DNA from: CAYTCZ01 sp964436315
GTDB lineage: Bacteria; Actinomycetota; Thermoleophilia; Gaiellales; Gaiellaceae
Length of the DNA stretch: 11,055 bases
Direction: 5' to 3'
Assembly (NCBI GenBank): GCA_964436315.1
Contig: CAYTCZ010000126.1
Location: 1-11,055, forward strand
The notes under the pieces are model-generated. The model saw only the letters and a list, made by a program, of their open reading frames with translations, searched no databases and was not told the origin of the DNA. Made by a program: the position numbers and the translations under genes. Positions within the stretch are counted from its first letter, which is position 1. The number at the start of each line of letters is the position of its first letter. This document shows, one piece after another, positions 1 to 6,368 of this stretch.

Positions 1-614
1 CTCGTCGCGACCGTTCGTCGGAAGTCATGCGGCGTGTACGGCCAGTGGCGAAGCTGGTAGCGGATGTCCTCCCTGACAACGCGTTGTCCAAGGTGGTAAC
101 GTGCCGTGGCTAGTGCCTCCCCGAGCGCCGGATGGATCGGCACAAGCCGAAGCTTGCCGCCCTTGCCCAGCACCTTGATCGTCCGGGTCTTGAGATTCAC
201 GTCACCCCACGTCGTGCCCTTGATCTCTGAATAGCGCATCCCTGTGTAGGCGAGGAACGCGAACGGCATCGCGGGCATCTCTCCCCTGATGGCCCGGAGG
301 TCGGCTGAGGGTATGTAGGTGGGCTCCTTGTCTGGCACCTTCTCGATTTGGACGCCCTGGGGTTGGATCCTTCTCCAGGACACCGCGAGTGATCGCGTAG
401 CGATAAGCGGCGCCGATGTGATTCAGGACGAGCCGCTTCGTTGTCGGGGCGAGGTCGGTGCTCGCGAGCCACTCCTCCACCTCCCACGGCTCGGGTGCTG
501 CTCGAACGGCCACCTATTCGCACACGTCTGAAACGAGTAGATTGTGTCCGGGTGCCTCCGCAGTCGTTGTAGCCGATCCTTGTACTCCTCGAAGACTGTG
601 TTCATCCTCATCAC
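1..614 (-). pseudogene. Tyrosine recombinase / phage-type integrase, 3'-truncated by the window and frameshifted twice
   Basis: Site-specific recombinase of the tyrosine (lambda Int/XerC) family, normally cutting and rejoining DNA at attachment sites. Read on the minus strand from a start at about 614 (GTG, or ATG at 611 or 605), the protein begins with a helical core-binding domain. The first frame holds to about position 494 (FEEYKDRLQRL, then FEQHP). A second frame carries EPWEVEEWLAS to VLEKDPT (about 492-363). The first frame then resumes at 359 (QGVQIEKV) and stays open to base 1. The catalytic domain shows Arg I in TGMRYSEI, the beta-hairpin lysine in VLGKGGKLRLVPI and the HxxR box in TPHDFRRT. 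The second conserved His/Trp and the Tyr nucleophile would lie left of base 1. One missing base near 493-495 and one extra base in the GGGG at 359-362 explain the shifts; read without them, the first frame hits a TGA at 425-423. All visible catalytic residues survive, so decay is recent or the indels are sequence errors. Family assignment is firm; pseudogene status is less sure. Confidence 0.8.
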
Positions 615-637
615 CCTTCTTCGGCGTGGCTAGCGCA

Positions 638-649
638 CCCCTTAAGGGG
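638..649. promoter_or_regulatory. 12-bp perfect palindrome abutting the cNBD start codon
   Basis: CCCCTTAAGGGG is a perfect palindrome ending one base before the ATG at 650. Its right half (AAGGGG) could act as a Shine-Dalgarno-like element, although it lies too close to the ATG for normal spacing. As a whole it could be an operator between the divergent integrase and cNBD genes. The palindrome is directly visible; any function is inference. Confidence 0.3.
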
Positions 650-1120
650 ATGGTTCAGAAGGTCGCCAGCGTACCGTTCTTCAAGGGGTTGCCGGCCTGG
701 GCCCTGCGCGAGTTCGCGGAGGAGGCGGGGGAGCGGTCGCTGGACCGAAACGAATACGTCCTGCACCAACACGACGAGGCGAACTCCGTGTACTTCCTAC
801 TCGATGGCTCAGTGCAGTTCCTCCTTCGTTTCGAGGGGGTCGACGATCTGCTGGTCGGAACCACGCGCGAGCCGGGAGCGATGATCGGCTGGTCGGTCTT
901 CCGCGCCCCGTACCGGTTCACGTCGAGCGTGCGCTGTGAGGAGCCGTGCACTCTGCTTCGCGTTTCGCGCGAGACGTTCGAGCGGATCATCGACCATGAC
1001 CCTCAGCTCGGCTATCTCATACTTCGCCGGGCTGCGTCGGTGCTCGCGGGGCGGGTCGAGCAGACGCGCGATCTCCTGGTCGGATCTCCGCGTAGAAACG
1101 GGGCGGTGCCACGGCGGTGA
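650..1120 (+). CDS. Stand-alone cyclic-nucleotide-binding-like (Crp-type cNBD) protein
   Basis: A 156-residue protein that is essentially one cNBD beta-barrel with flanking helices. It opens with VPFFKGLPAWALREFAEEA, the usual helical lead-in, followed by the beta-roll strand VYFLLDGSVQFLLRF. The phosphate-binding-cassette region reads GAMIGWSVFRAPYRFTSSV (G80-W81-S82), and C-terminal helices close the domain. There is no helix-turn-helix after the barrel, so it is not a complete Crp/Fnr transcription factor. The classical cAMP cassette has Gly-Glu and Arg-Ala; the Glu is missing here, so ligand binding is uncertain. The ATG at 650 was chosen because it directly precedes the domain; GTG 626 is an in-frame alternative, and the open frame further upstream runs antisense to the integrase. 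The stop overlaps the next start by 4 bp (GTGA), indicating translational coupling to the cNBD-acyltransferase. It probably senses a ligand for, or partners with, that protein; this is inferred from context. Confidence 0.75.
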   Translation: MVQKVASVPFFKGLPAWALREFAEEAGERSLDRNEYVLHQHDEANSVYFLLDGSVQFLLRFEGVDDLLVGTTREPGAMIGWSVFRAPYRFTSSVRCEEPCTLLRVSRETFERIIDHDPQLGYLILRRAASVLAGRVEQTRDLLVGSPRRNGAVPRR

Positions 1121-2637
1121 AGACGACGGTCGATCTGCTCGCCGAATCGCCCTTCTTCGAGGTTTTCGGGCCTGGGATGCTCGAGCGGATCGCAGACCTC
1201 GCACGCCTCCAATCGGTTCGGGCCGGAGAAATCTTCGTCCGCGCCGGTGACGAGGCCGACACCCTGTACATGCTCGTCGTCGGTAGCGTGCAGCTCTTCT
1301 TCCCGACCGACGAGGACGACGGTTCTGTTCCGACTGCGCCCGAGGACGAGCGCTATCTGTTCGTCCGGACGATCAGTGAGCCGGGCCGGCCGATTGGCTG
1401 GTCAGCGATGGTCGAGCCCTATCACTACCGGGCCAGCGCAATCGCGACGGAAGACAGCCAGCTGCTGGCATTCGACCGGGAATGGCTCGAGCGGCTGGCG
1501 CAGGAAGAGCCGGAGTTTGGTGTGCGCCTCATGAGTCAGATTCTCTGGGTGCTCGGCAATCGACTCCGCGAGAGCAGGGTTCGCCTCGTCGCCCAGAGGT
1601 ACGAACGCGTCACGCTTGCAGTGAGGGCTGTCATCGAGCAGAACGCCGAGCAGATCGCGGTCACATCCCCACTCCACAAGGTCCCCTTCTATCTCGACAA
1701 TCGGCTCACGCTGTCGGATGCATTCCATACGCTCGAACTTCTGCACGTCCATGGGGACGAGGTCGAGCGCAACCTCGCCGACCTGTGTCTCGACATCCTC
1801 GAGGACATACACAAGGAACTCGACGTCTATCAGCGACTTCAGGCGATCTACGAACACGTGGCGAACTCGCCTACGGACGTGAGCCCCAGCGAGGTCAGAC
1901 TTCGCTGTTGTGAGGAGTTTTCTCGGTTGTTCGACGAGGTCGACTACGTGATTCGAGGCTACGAAAACCTTCCCGACGAGCCTGGCAACATCGTGATCAT
2001 GAATCACTTGCAGAACCACCCTGAGAACACGCTTCCCAACGAGTTCATCCTCTCCTTGGACACGCATTTCGTCTCGTGCATGCTCCTCATGCCGAAGTAC
2101 GGCGACTCGCCGATCCGGGTCATTCGGAAGTCGAAGCCGGATGAGTACGGACATCAGGCGTACTACGACCGACTCGGCTACATCTACGTCTACGCCGGTC
2201 ACGTCGACCCCGATGAAGAGAACCCAAAGCTCCTCGCAGAGGAGCGCCGACGGAACTTCTACCTAGGCGCGAAGTCCTATCTGCTGGACGGGAAGAACAT
2301 CGTCATCTGTCCCGAGGGGACGTCGAGGACGACGGAGACCTCGCCGACGCAATTCAAGGCGGGCGCTTTCCGCCTCGCCACTCTCGTTCGACCGGAGCCG
2401 TACATCGTTCCGATCGCCGTCGCCAATTTCGACAAGAAGCTGACCACGACCACCGTCGCCGCGATTGTCGGCGAGCCCTTTCGTATTTCGGAGAGGCTTC
2501 CGAATCCGGTCGACAACGAGACGCTGTTCGCATTCGTCGACGAATTACAGAGGGGTTATCGCTCGCTGATCGACGAGGCGGTCGAACTGGCGGCCCGGTC
2601 CGAGTCGGACAAGGTCAGTCGTCTCGCATCACGCTGA
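1117..2637 (+). CDS. cNBD-acyltransferase fusion (PlsC/LPLAT-like glycerolipid acyltransferase)
   Basis: A 506-residue protein, probably cytosolic or peripheral to the membrane, since no clear membrane segment is seen. Residues 5-150 form a cNBD: lead-in LLAESPFFEVFGPGMLERI, strand LYMLVVGSVQLFF, an acidic insertion, then cassette IGWSAMVEPYHYRAS with G94-W95-S96. Residues 150-285 are a predominantly helical, charged linker. From about 290 comes an LPLAT-type domain: motif I at N296-H297 (NHLQNHPEN), a motif II-like stretch IRVIRKSKPDEYG, motif III PEGTSR (E400-G401) followed by FKAGAFRLA, and motif IV PYIVPIAVANF. Such domains transfer acyl groups to lysophospholipid or related acceptors. 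The HX4D aspartate of motif I is not at its usual place; E303 or a neighbour may substitute. The GTG start at 1117 overlaps the previous stop and has no strong Shine-Dalgarno, in keeping with coupling. Mycobacterial PatA is an analogy: a cNBD fused to an unrelated (GNAT) acyltransferase. Ligand and acyl acceptor are unknown. Confidence 0.8.
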   Translation: MKTTVDLLAESPFFEVFGPGMLERIADLARLQSVRAGEIFVRAGDEADTLYMLVVGSVQLFFPTDEDDGSVPTAPEDERYLFVRTISEPGRPIGWSAMVEPYHYRASAIATEDSQLLAFDREWLERLAQEEPEFGVRLMSQILWVLGNRLRESRVRLVAQRYERVTLAVRAVIEQNAEQIAVTSPLHKVPFYLDNRLTLSDAFHTLELLHVHGDEVERNLADLCLDILEDIHKELDVYQRLQAIYEHVANSPTDVSPSEVRLRCCEEFSRLFDEVDYVIRGYENLPDEPGNIVIMNHLQNHPENTLPNEFILSLDTHFVSCMLLMPKYGDSPIRVIRKSKPDEYGHQAYYDRLGYIYVYAGHVDPDEENPKLLAEERRRNFYLGAKSYLLDGKNIVICPEGTSRTTETSPTQFKAGAFRLATLVRPEPYIVPIAVANFDKKLTTTTVAAIVGEPFRISERLPNPVDNETLFAFVDELQRGYRSLIDEAVELAARSESDKVSRLASR

Positions 2638-2638
2638 G

Positions 2639-2666
2639 AGAGCCTCGGGCTACTTGAGAAGGCTCT
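2639..2666. terminator. Candidate hairpin at the convergent gene junction
   Basis: AGAGCC (2639-2644) and GGCTCT (2661-2666) form an inverted repeat spanning the 12-bp gap between two convergent stop codons (plus-strand stop 2635-2637, minus-strand stop 2652-2650). It could end transcription from both sides. There is no T-run on either side and the loop is long, so the call rests mainly on placement. Confidence 0.35.
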
Positions 2667-3798
2667 GCAACCACTTCTCGAGTTCATCGATCAGGTCGGG
2701 ATAGGAGAACGTGCGTTCCGCGCGGGCCCGCCCAGCGGTCGCCATGGCGTCGCGGCGGTCGGGATCTTTGAGGAGTTCGCGGACTGCCGTGCCGAGAGCT
2801 TCAGGGCGTCGGTCGGTCAGGACGCCGACATCTGACGTGACGATCGAGTCGACTCCACCTCCGCGGTAGGCGACCGGAGGCGCACCGGCTGCCATCCCTT
2901 CGGCGTAGATGATGCCGAAGTGCTCCAGCTTCTCGGGCGCCGCTGTAAGGATCGCCGCCGCACCCATCAGCGCCCGCTTGTCCGATTCGGAGACGAACCC
3001 GAGGAAGCGGCCACGGTCTCCGATTGCCGTTTCGAGTTCGTCGCGGAGATGTCCTGCCCCGATGAAGATTGTCGGGGCGAGATCGGCGTACGACTTGGAT
3101 GCTTCGACGACGTTTTGAGGCCCCTTCGTCGGGGTCAAGGCGCCGGGGCTGAGAACGAAGACATCAGGAAGGTCGTATGAGCCCCTGATATTGCCGTCTT
3201 TGTCGGGACGGAATGCCTCGAGATCTACGCCGGCGGGTAGCACGAGGAACCGATCACCCGGTACGTCGATGAGATTTCGGACGAGCTGATCTCGGACGTA
3301 GTCGGTGGTGACGAGGATGCCGCTCGCCGCGATGATTGCCTCTTCGATCATCTGCCAGAGAGCATCGTCATAGCGGCCGTGATGGCGCGGCTCGATGCCC
3401 GTTCCGTGGAGGAAGAGAGCGAACGGGATTCCGGTGCGTCGGGCGGCGCCGTGTGAGGCGACCGCCGTGAGGCTGGCGTGGTGGCCAAGGATGAGATCGA
3501 CGTCGTCCTCGAGCGGTCCGAGTGCACCCTCGTAGCAACGAAGGTACGCCAGGGCTTCGTCCAGCTCCATCTCCCCGACCACGCGTTCGTCCTCGCCCGC
3601 TGCAGGAAGGTGCTCGTGGACAGGAACCGTCGAGTCGGGTAGCGGAACGTCGAGGTTCACGGCCCCCTCGACGCCCGAACCGATGCGGGGATAGAGCAGG
3701 TAGACCGTGTGACCTCGATCGACCAGGTGTCGAACGTGGTGTCGAGCGACCTCGCCGCTTCCGCGGCCCTGATTCAGAAGGAGAACTGCAATCCGCAT
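2650..3798 (-). CDS. Glycosyltransferase family 4 (GT-B fold)
   Basis: A 382-residue retaining-type glycosyltransferase that would move a sugar from a nucleotide-sugar donor to an unidentified acceptor. The N-terminal Rossmann half starts MRIAVLLLNQGRGSGEVARH, with the glycine-rich acceptor-side loop typical of GT4. The C-terminal donor-binding half contains VFVLSPGALTPTKGP, LPAGVDLEAFRP just before it, and the E-x7-E signature EHFGIIYAE (E292 and E300), followed by GMAAGAPPVAYRGGG. No signal peptide or membrane segment is seen, so it acts in the cytosol or at the inner membrane face. The ATG at 3798 shares one base with the ligase stop (TGATG); a TTG at 3801 is the alternative start. The gene is therefore probably the distal member of a ligase-glycosyltransferase operon. 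The family is secure. The substrate cannot be read from the sequence; capsular polysaccharide, glycolipid and small-molecule glycoside are all possible. Confidence 0.88.
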   Translation of the reverse strand: MRIAVLLLNQGRGSGEVARHHVRHLVDRGHTVYLLYPRIGSGVEGAVNLDVPLPDSTVPVHEHLPAAGEDERVVGEMELDEALAYLRCYEGALGPLEDDVDLILGHHASLTAVASHGAARRTGIPFALFLHGTGIEPRHHGRYDDALWQMIEEAIIAASGILVTTDYVRDQLVRNLIDVPGDRFLVLPAGVDLEAFRPDKDGNIRGSYDLPDVFVLSPGALTPTKGPQNVVEASKSYADLAPTIFIGAGHLRDELETAIGDRGRFLGFVSESDKRALMGAAAILTAAPEKLEHFGIIYAEGMAAGAPPVAYRGGGVDSIVTSDVGVLTDRRPEALGTAVRELLKDPDRRDAMATAGRARAERTFSYPDLIDELEKWLQSLLK

Positions 3799-4823
3799 CA
3801 AGGACGCTTGGATAGCAGGTCGGCCGCGGTGAGATCGCCTTCACGAGGCGTCGGTCGGACCTGTGCGAACGTGCATGAGGACGGGTCCTTGTCGGGGCGG
3901 AATCGCAGGAGCCGAGTCCCATGCCGGAAGCGCTGGCGCTGCCACTTGTCGTAACGGACCTCGACCACGAGTTCTGGCCGCACAGACGTCCATTCGAGTT
4001 CCTGCTTGGGTCGCCAGCGACTCGGCTGGCCGGGCGGCTCTCGAAGCGGCGTGGGTCCAAGCAACGGCAACACCTTCTCTTCGATTTCGGCGCGGCGACC
4101 CTTCGCGGCCGCTGAGGCAGCGCCAACGTAGTGGAGTTCGCCGCCGTCGTCGTACAGCCCGAGCAGGAGGGTCGCGATCCGCTCCTCCTTCTCGGCCCAT
4201 CTCACGCCCACGATCACGCAGTCAGCAGACTTGTGCTGTTTGACCTTGAGGACCGCCTCACGCGAACCCGGCACGTATGCGGCCTCAAGCCGTTTGGCGA
4301 TGACACCGTCGAAGCCGGCTGCCTCCAACTCCTCGAGCCAGCGTTGTGCGAGCTCTGGATCGTCGGTCGCAGGGGAAATCTGAAACGGAAGCTTCTCGAT
4401 CTGCGGTCGGCGGTCGTGAAGCGGCAGCTGATGGAACTCCTCTCCCTCCCAGAGGAGGACATCGAAGCAGACAAAACCTGCCGGAATCTCCGCAGACAGT
4501 TTCTTGATGCGACTCTCTGCCGGATGCAGCCGCATCTGGAGTGAATCGAAGTCCAGAACACCGTCTCGGGCGATGACGATTTCCCCATCCACCGCTGAGC
4601 GCGGCAGAAGGGAATCACCGAGGACTCGCAGCTCGGGGAAGTAGCGAAGTAGCGGACGGGCGTTTCGGCTCCACAGCCGTGGGTCGCCCTCGAGGTTCTC
4701 AAGAATTCCGCGAAAGCCGTCCCACTTCGGTTCGTATAGCCACTCCGGACCGGTCGGCAGTTCCCGGACGAGCTCGGCTTCCATTGGCGGGAATGGCAGA
4801 CCGGCGGGCGTCGTTTCTGTCAC
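3798..4823 (-). CDS. ligC: ATP-dependent DNA ligase, LigC type
   Basis: A 341-residue ligase that seals nicks through an enzyme-adenylate intermediate. Motif I is EPKWDGFRG with the adenylated lysine K33. SRNARP follows at 52-57, motif III is AVDGEIVI (E81), FVCFDVLLWEGEE lies at 117-129, motif IV is DGVIAK (172-177), and motif V holds VLKVKQHKSADCVIVG (K193, K195). An OB-fold domain follows, with RHGTRLLRFRPDKDP (300-314) near the C-terminus. Length and domain content match the short actinobacterial LigC group, not multidomain LigD: there is no polymerase or nuclease domain, and no Ku or polymerase gene in the window. LigC enzymes are linked to base-excision repair and backup end joining; the main replicative ligase would be the NAD-dependent LigA elsewhere. 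The start is GTG at 4823, because the ligase fold begins within 10-15 residues. The gene is divergent from fabF and overlaps the glycosyltransferase start (TGATG). Confidence 0.9.
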   Translation of the reverse strand: MTETTPAGLPFPPMEAELVRELPTGPEWLYEPKWDGFRGILENLEGDPRLWSRNARPLLRYFPELRVLGDSLLPRSAVDGEIVIARDGVLDFDSLQMRLHPAESRIKKLSAEIPAGFVCFDVLLWEGEEFHQLPLHDRRPQIEKLPFQISPATDDPELAQRWLEELEAAGFDGVIAKRLEAAYVPGSREAVLKVKQHKSADCVIVGVRWAEKEERIATLLLGLYDDGGELHYVGAASAAAKGRRAEIEEKVLPLLGPTPLREPPGQPSRWRPKQELEWTSVRPELVVEVRYDKWQRQRFRHGTRLLRFRPDKDPSSCTFAQVRPTPREGDLTAADLLSKRP

Positions 4824-4829
4824 GAGCGG

Positions 4830-4835
4830 ACCCTA
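4830..4835 (-). promoter_or_regulatory. Candidate -10 box for a leaderless ligC transcript
   Basis: On the minus strand TAGGGT (TANNNT class) ends six bases before the GTG start of ligC, which would place transcription initiation at or next to the start codon. No convincing -35 hexamer is visible. AGGG inside the same hexamer could alternatively serve as a weak ribosome-binding site about 7-8 nt from GTG, and the two readings cannot both hold. Confidence 0.35.
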
Positions 4836-4884
4836 TCGGGCGTCCGCCAAAAGAGGCTGCAACCAAACTCTCCTGTTAGCCGTC

Positions 4885-4890
4885 AAATAT
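4885..4890 (+). promoter_or_regulatory. Candidate -10 box for a leaderless fabF transcript
   Basis: AAATAT sits five bases before the fabF ATG in a locally AT-rich patch of an otherwise GC-rich region, and no Shine-Dalgarno sequence occurs before the ATG. This arrangement fits transcription starting at the A of ATG. The -35 region (about 4862-4867) is unremarkable. Confidence 0.4.
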
Positions 4891-4895
4891 CTGTC

Positions 4896-6134
4896 ATGCG
4901 GCGAGTCGTCATAACGGGCCTTGGGGCCGTAACTCCTCTTGCCAACGACGCTAAAGCGACGTGGGAGCGGCTGCTTGCGGGCGAGAGCGGAGTCGACCAC
5001 ATCGAATCGTTCGATGCGAGTCCGTTCCCGGTTCAGATCGCGGCAGAAGTCAAGAACTACGATCCGACCGGCGCCGCGCCGCCGAAAGAGGTCCGGCGAC
5101 TCGACCGAAATGTGCTCTTCGCGCTGACGGCTGCGAAGGAGGCAATGGAGGACGCGGGAGTCAACGGCGGTTATCGGAAAGACCGCATCGGAGCCGTCAT
5201 CGGGTGCGGAATCGGCAGCTTCAACCAACTGCTCGATCAGTACGAGGTCTACAAGGAGCGTGGGCCCGCGCGGGTTTCTCCGTACTTCCTTCCGAATATC
5301 CTCGTCGACTCACCCAGCGGACAGCTTGCCGTCGAGCTCGGGATCCGTGGCCCCAACTATGCGATTGTCGCGGCCTGTGCGACCGGCCATCACACGGTCG
5401 GTGAGGCCGCCGAACTTATCAAGCGCGGGGATGCTGACGCGATTCTCGCCGGAGGGACCGAGAGTTGCATGCATCCCCTCATCCTCGCGGGTTTTTGTTC
5501 GATGAAGGGAGTGCTCGTCGAGAACGGCGAGACTGATCCGGCTTCGGCCATGCGGCCCTTCGACGCCAGGAGATCGGGATTCGTGATGGCCGAGGGCGCC
5601 GGGGTTCTACTCCTCGAGGAGTACCAGGCCGCCGTCGATCGAGGTGCGACGATCTACGCCGAGGTGCTCGGCTACGGAGCTTCGAACGACGCCTATCACA
5701 TGGCGGCACCCGATCCGGAGTCGGTCGGAGTCGCAGAGATGATTCGGACGGCCCTCCGCCGGGCCGAACTCGAACCCGAGCAGGTCGACTACGTCAACGC
5801 TCACGGTACGGCCACCCTGCTCGGTGATGCGGCTGAAACGAAGGCGATCAAGGAGGTTTTCGGCGACCACGCCTACAACCTCGCGGTCTCCTCGACGAAA
5901 TCGATGACCGGCCACATGTTCGCCGCCGCGGGAGCGATCGAAACGATCGCGACCGCGCTCTCCCTCCATCACTCAGTCCTGCCGCCGACGATCAACTACG
6001 GTGAGCCGGATCCCGAGTGCGATCTCGACTACGTTCCGAACGAACTCCGCAAGGCCGATGTTCAGATCGCCCTCTCGAACGGCATGGGCCTTGGCGGCCA
6101 CAACGGCTGCGTACTCCTCGGCAAGGTCGAATAG
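4896..6134 (+). CDS. fabF: Beta-ketoacyl-ACP synthase II (FabF/KASII)
   Basis: A 412-residue thiolase-fold condensing enzyme that elongates acyl-ACP with malonyl-ACP in type II fatty acid synthesis in the cytosol. It begins MRRVVITGLGAVTPLAND, typical of FabF. The nucleophile is C161 in VAACATGHHT. The first catalytic histidine is H303 in NAHGTATLLGDAAET, and K335 and H340 lie in SSTKSMTGHMFAAAGA, giving the Cys-His-His set plus the conserved lysine. The C-terminal glycine-rich loop reads NGMGLGGHNG, with His in place of the Thr seen in the E. coli enzyme. Full length and all active-site residues are present, so it should be active. The gene stands alone, with no acpP, fabD or fabG in the window, and is divergent from ligC. 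KAS domains of polyketide or specialised lipid pathways look similar, but size and motifs favour primary metabolism. A terminator-like hairpin follows. Confidence 0.93.
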   Translation: MRRVVITGLGAVTPLANDAKATWERLLAGESGVDHIESFDASPFPVQIAAEVKNYDPTGAAPPKEVRRLDRNVLFALTAAKEAMEDAGVNGGYRKDRIGAVIGCGIGSFNQLLDQYEVYKERGPARVSPYFLPNILVDSPSGQLAVELGIRGPNYAIVAACATGHHTVGEAAELIKRGDADAILAGGTESCMHPLILAGFCSMKGVLVENGETDPASAMRPFDARRSGFVMAEGAGVLLLEEYQAAVDRGATIYAEVLGYGASNDAYHMAAPDPESVGVAEMIRTALRRAELEPEQVDYVNAHGTATLLGDAAETKAIKEVFGDHAYNLAVSSTKSMTGHMFAAAGAIETIATALSLHHSVLPPTINYGEPDPECDLDYVPNELRKADVQIALSNGMGLGGHNGCVLLGKVE

Positions 6135-6252
6135 GGGCTTCATCCGCCGAGATCCCCGGCCCCCGTCGCCAGTCGAGTGTTCGTTTGAGGCGGGCCCCTC
6201 AGGGTTCCGGGGAGCAGAGCTCGGAGCAACGTCCCGGCTCAGTGACAAAGTC

Positions 6253-6287
6253 GGCACCTTCCGTGCCACACGGGTCGGCCAAACCCG
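6253..6287. other. Two adjacent small hairpins
   Basis: GGCAC (6253-6257) pairs with GTGCC (6263-6267) around a 5-nt loop. Three bases later CGGGT (6271-6275) pairs with ACCCG (6283-6287) around a 7-nt loop. Each stem is only 5 bp. They could be chance pairings in GC-rich DNA, part of the fabF mRNA 3' end, or elements of a small RNA. Confidence 0.25.
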
Positions 6288-6321
6288 ATTAGCCTCCATG
6301 GCGGGTGGTGGGCGAGCGGTG

Positions 6322-6368
6322 GTTCCCCCGCGGGCAGGCGAGAAAGCCGCGAAGCCCGCGCAGGGAAC
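6322..6368. terminator. Strong hairpin, probable bidirectional terminator
   Basis: GTTCCC (6322-6327) pairs with GGGAAC (6363-6368) and CGCGGGC (6329-6335) pairs with GCCCGCG (6354-6360). Together these give a 13-bp stem broken by a small 1x2 internal loop, with a further GGC/GCC inside the apical loop. The stem directly abuts the HAD stop codon (TGA, 6371-6369 on the minus strand). On the plus strand it is followed by a TTTT within about 9 bases. The position between convergent genes supports transcription termination in both directions. Confidence 0.6.

Larger units (their letters stand above)
6135..6368. other. Non-coding interval between convergent fabF and the HAD gene
   Basis: 234 bases with no supported gene. 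Open frames here are extensions of shadow frames from the flanking genes. The interval holds two small consecutive hairpins (6253-6287) and a strong stem (6322-6368), annotated separately. I recognise no tRNA, SRP RNA or riboswitch consensus in it. Confidence 0.6.

Noticed and set aside
458..649. A 64-codon N-terminal extension of the cNBD gene starting at 458.
   Set aside because: It runs antisense to the integrase coding region, and its residues have no cNBD character; ATG 650 sits directly before the domain.
1402..2202. A 266-codon open frame on the minus strand.
   Set aside because: It lies wholly inside the cNBD-acyltransferase gene, whose plus-strand translation carries clear motifs; the antisense frame is a by-product of GC-rich codon use.
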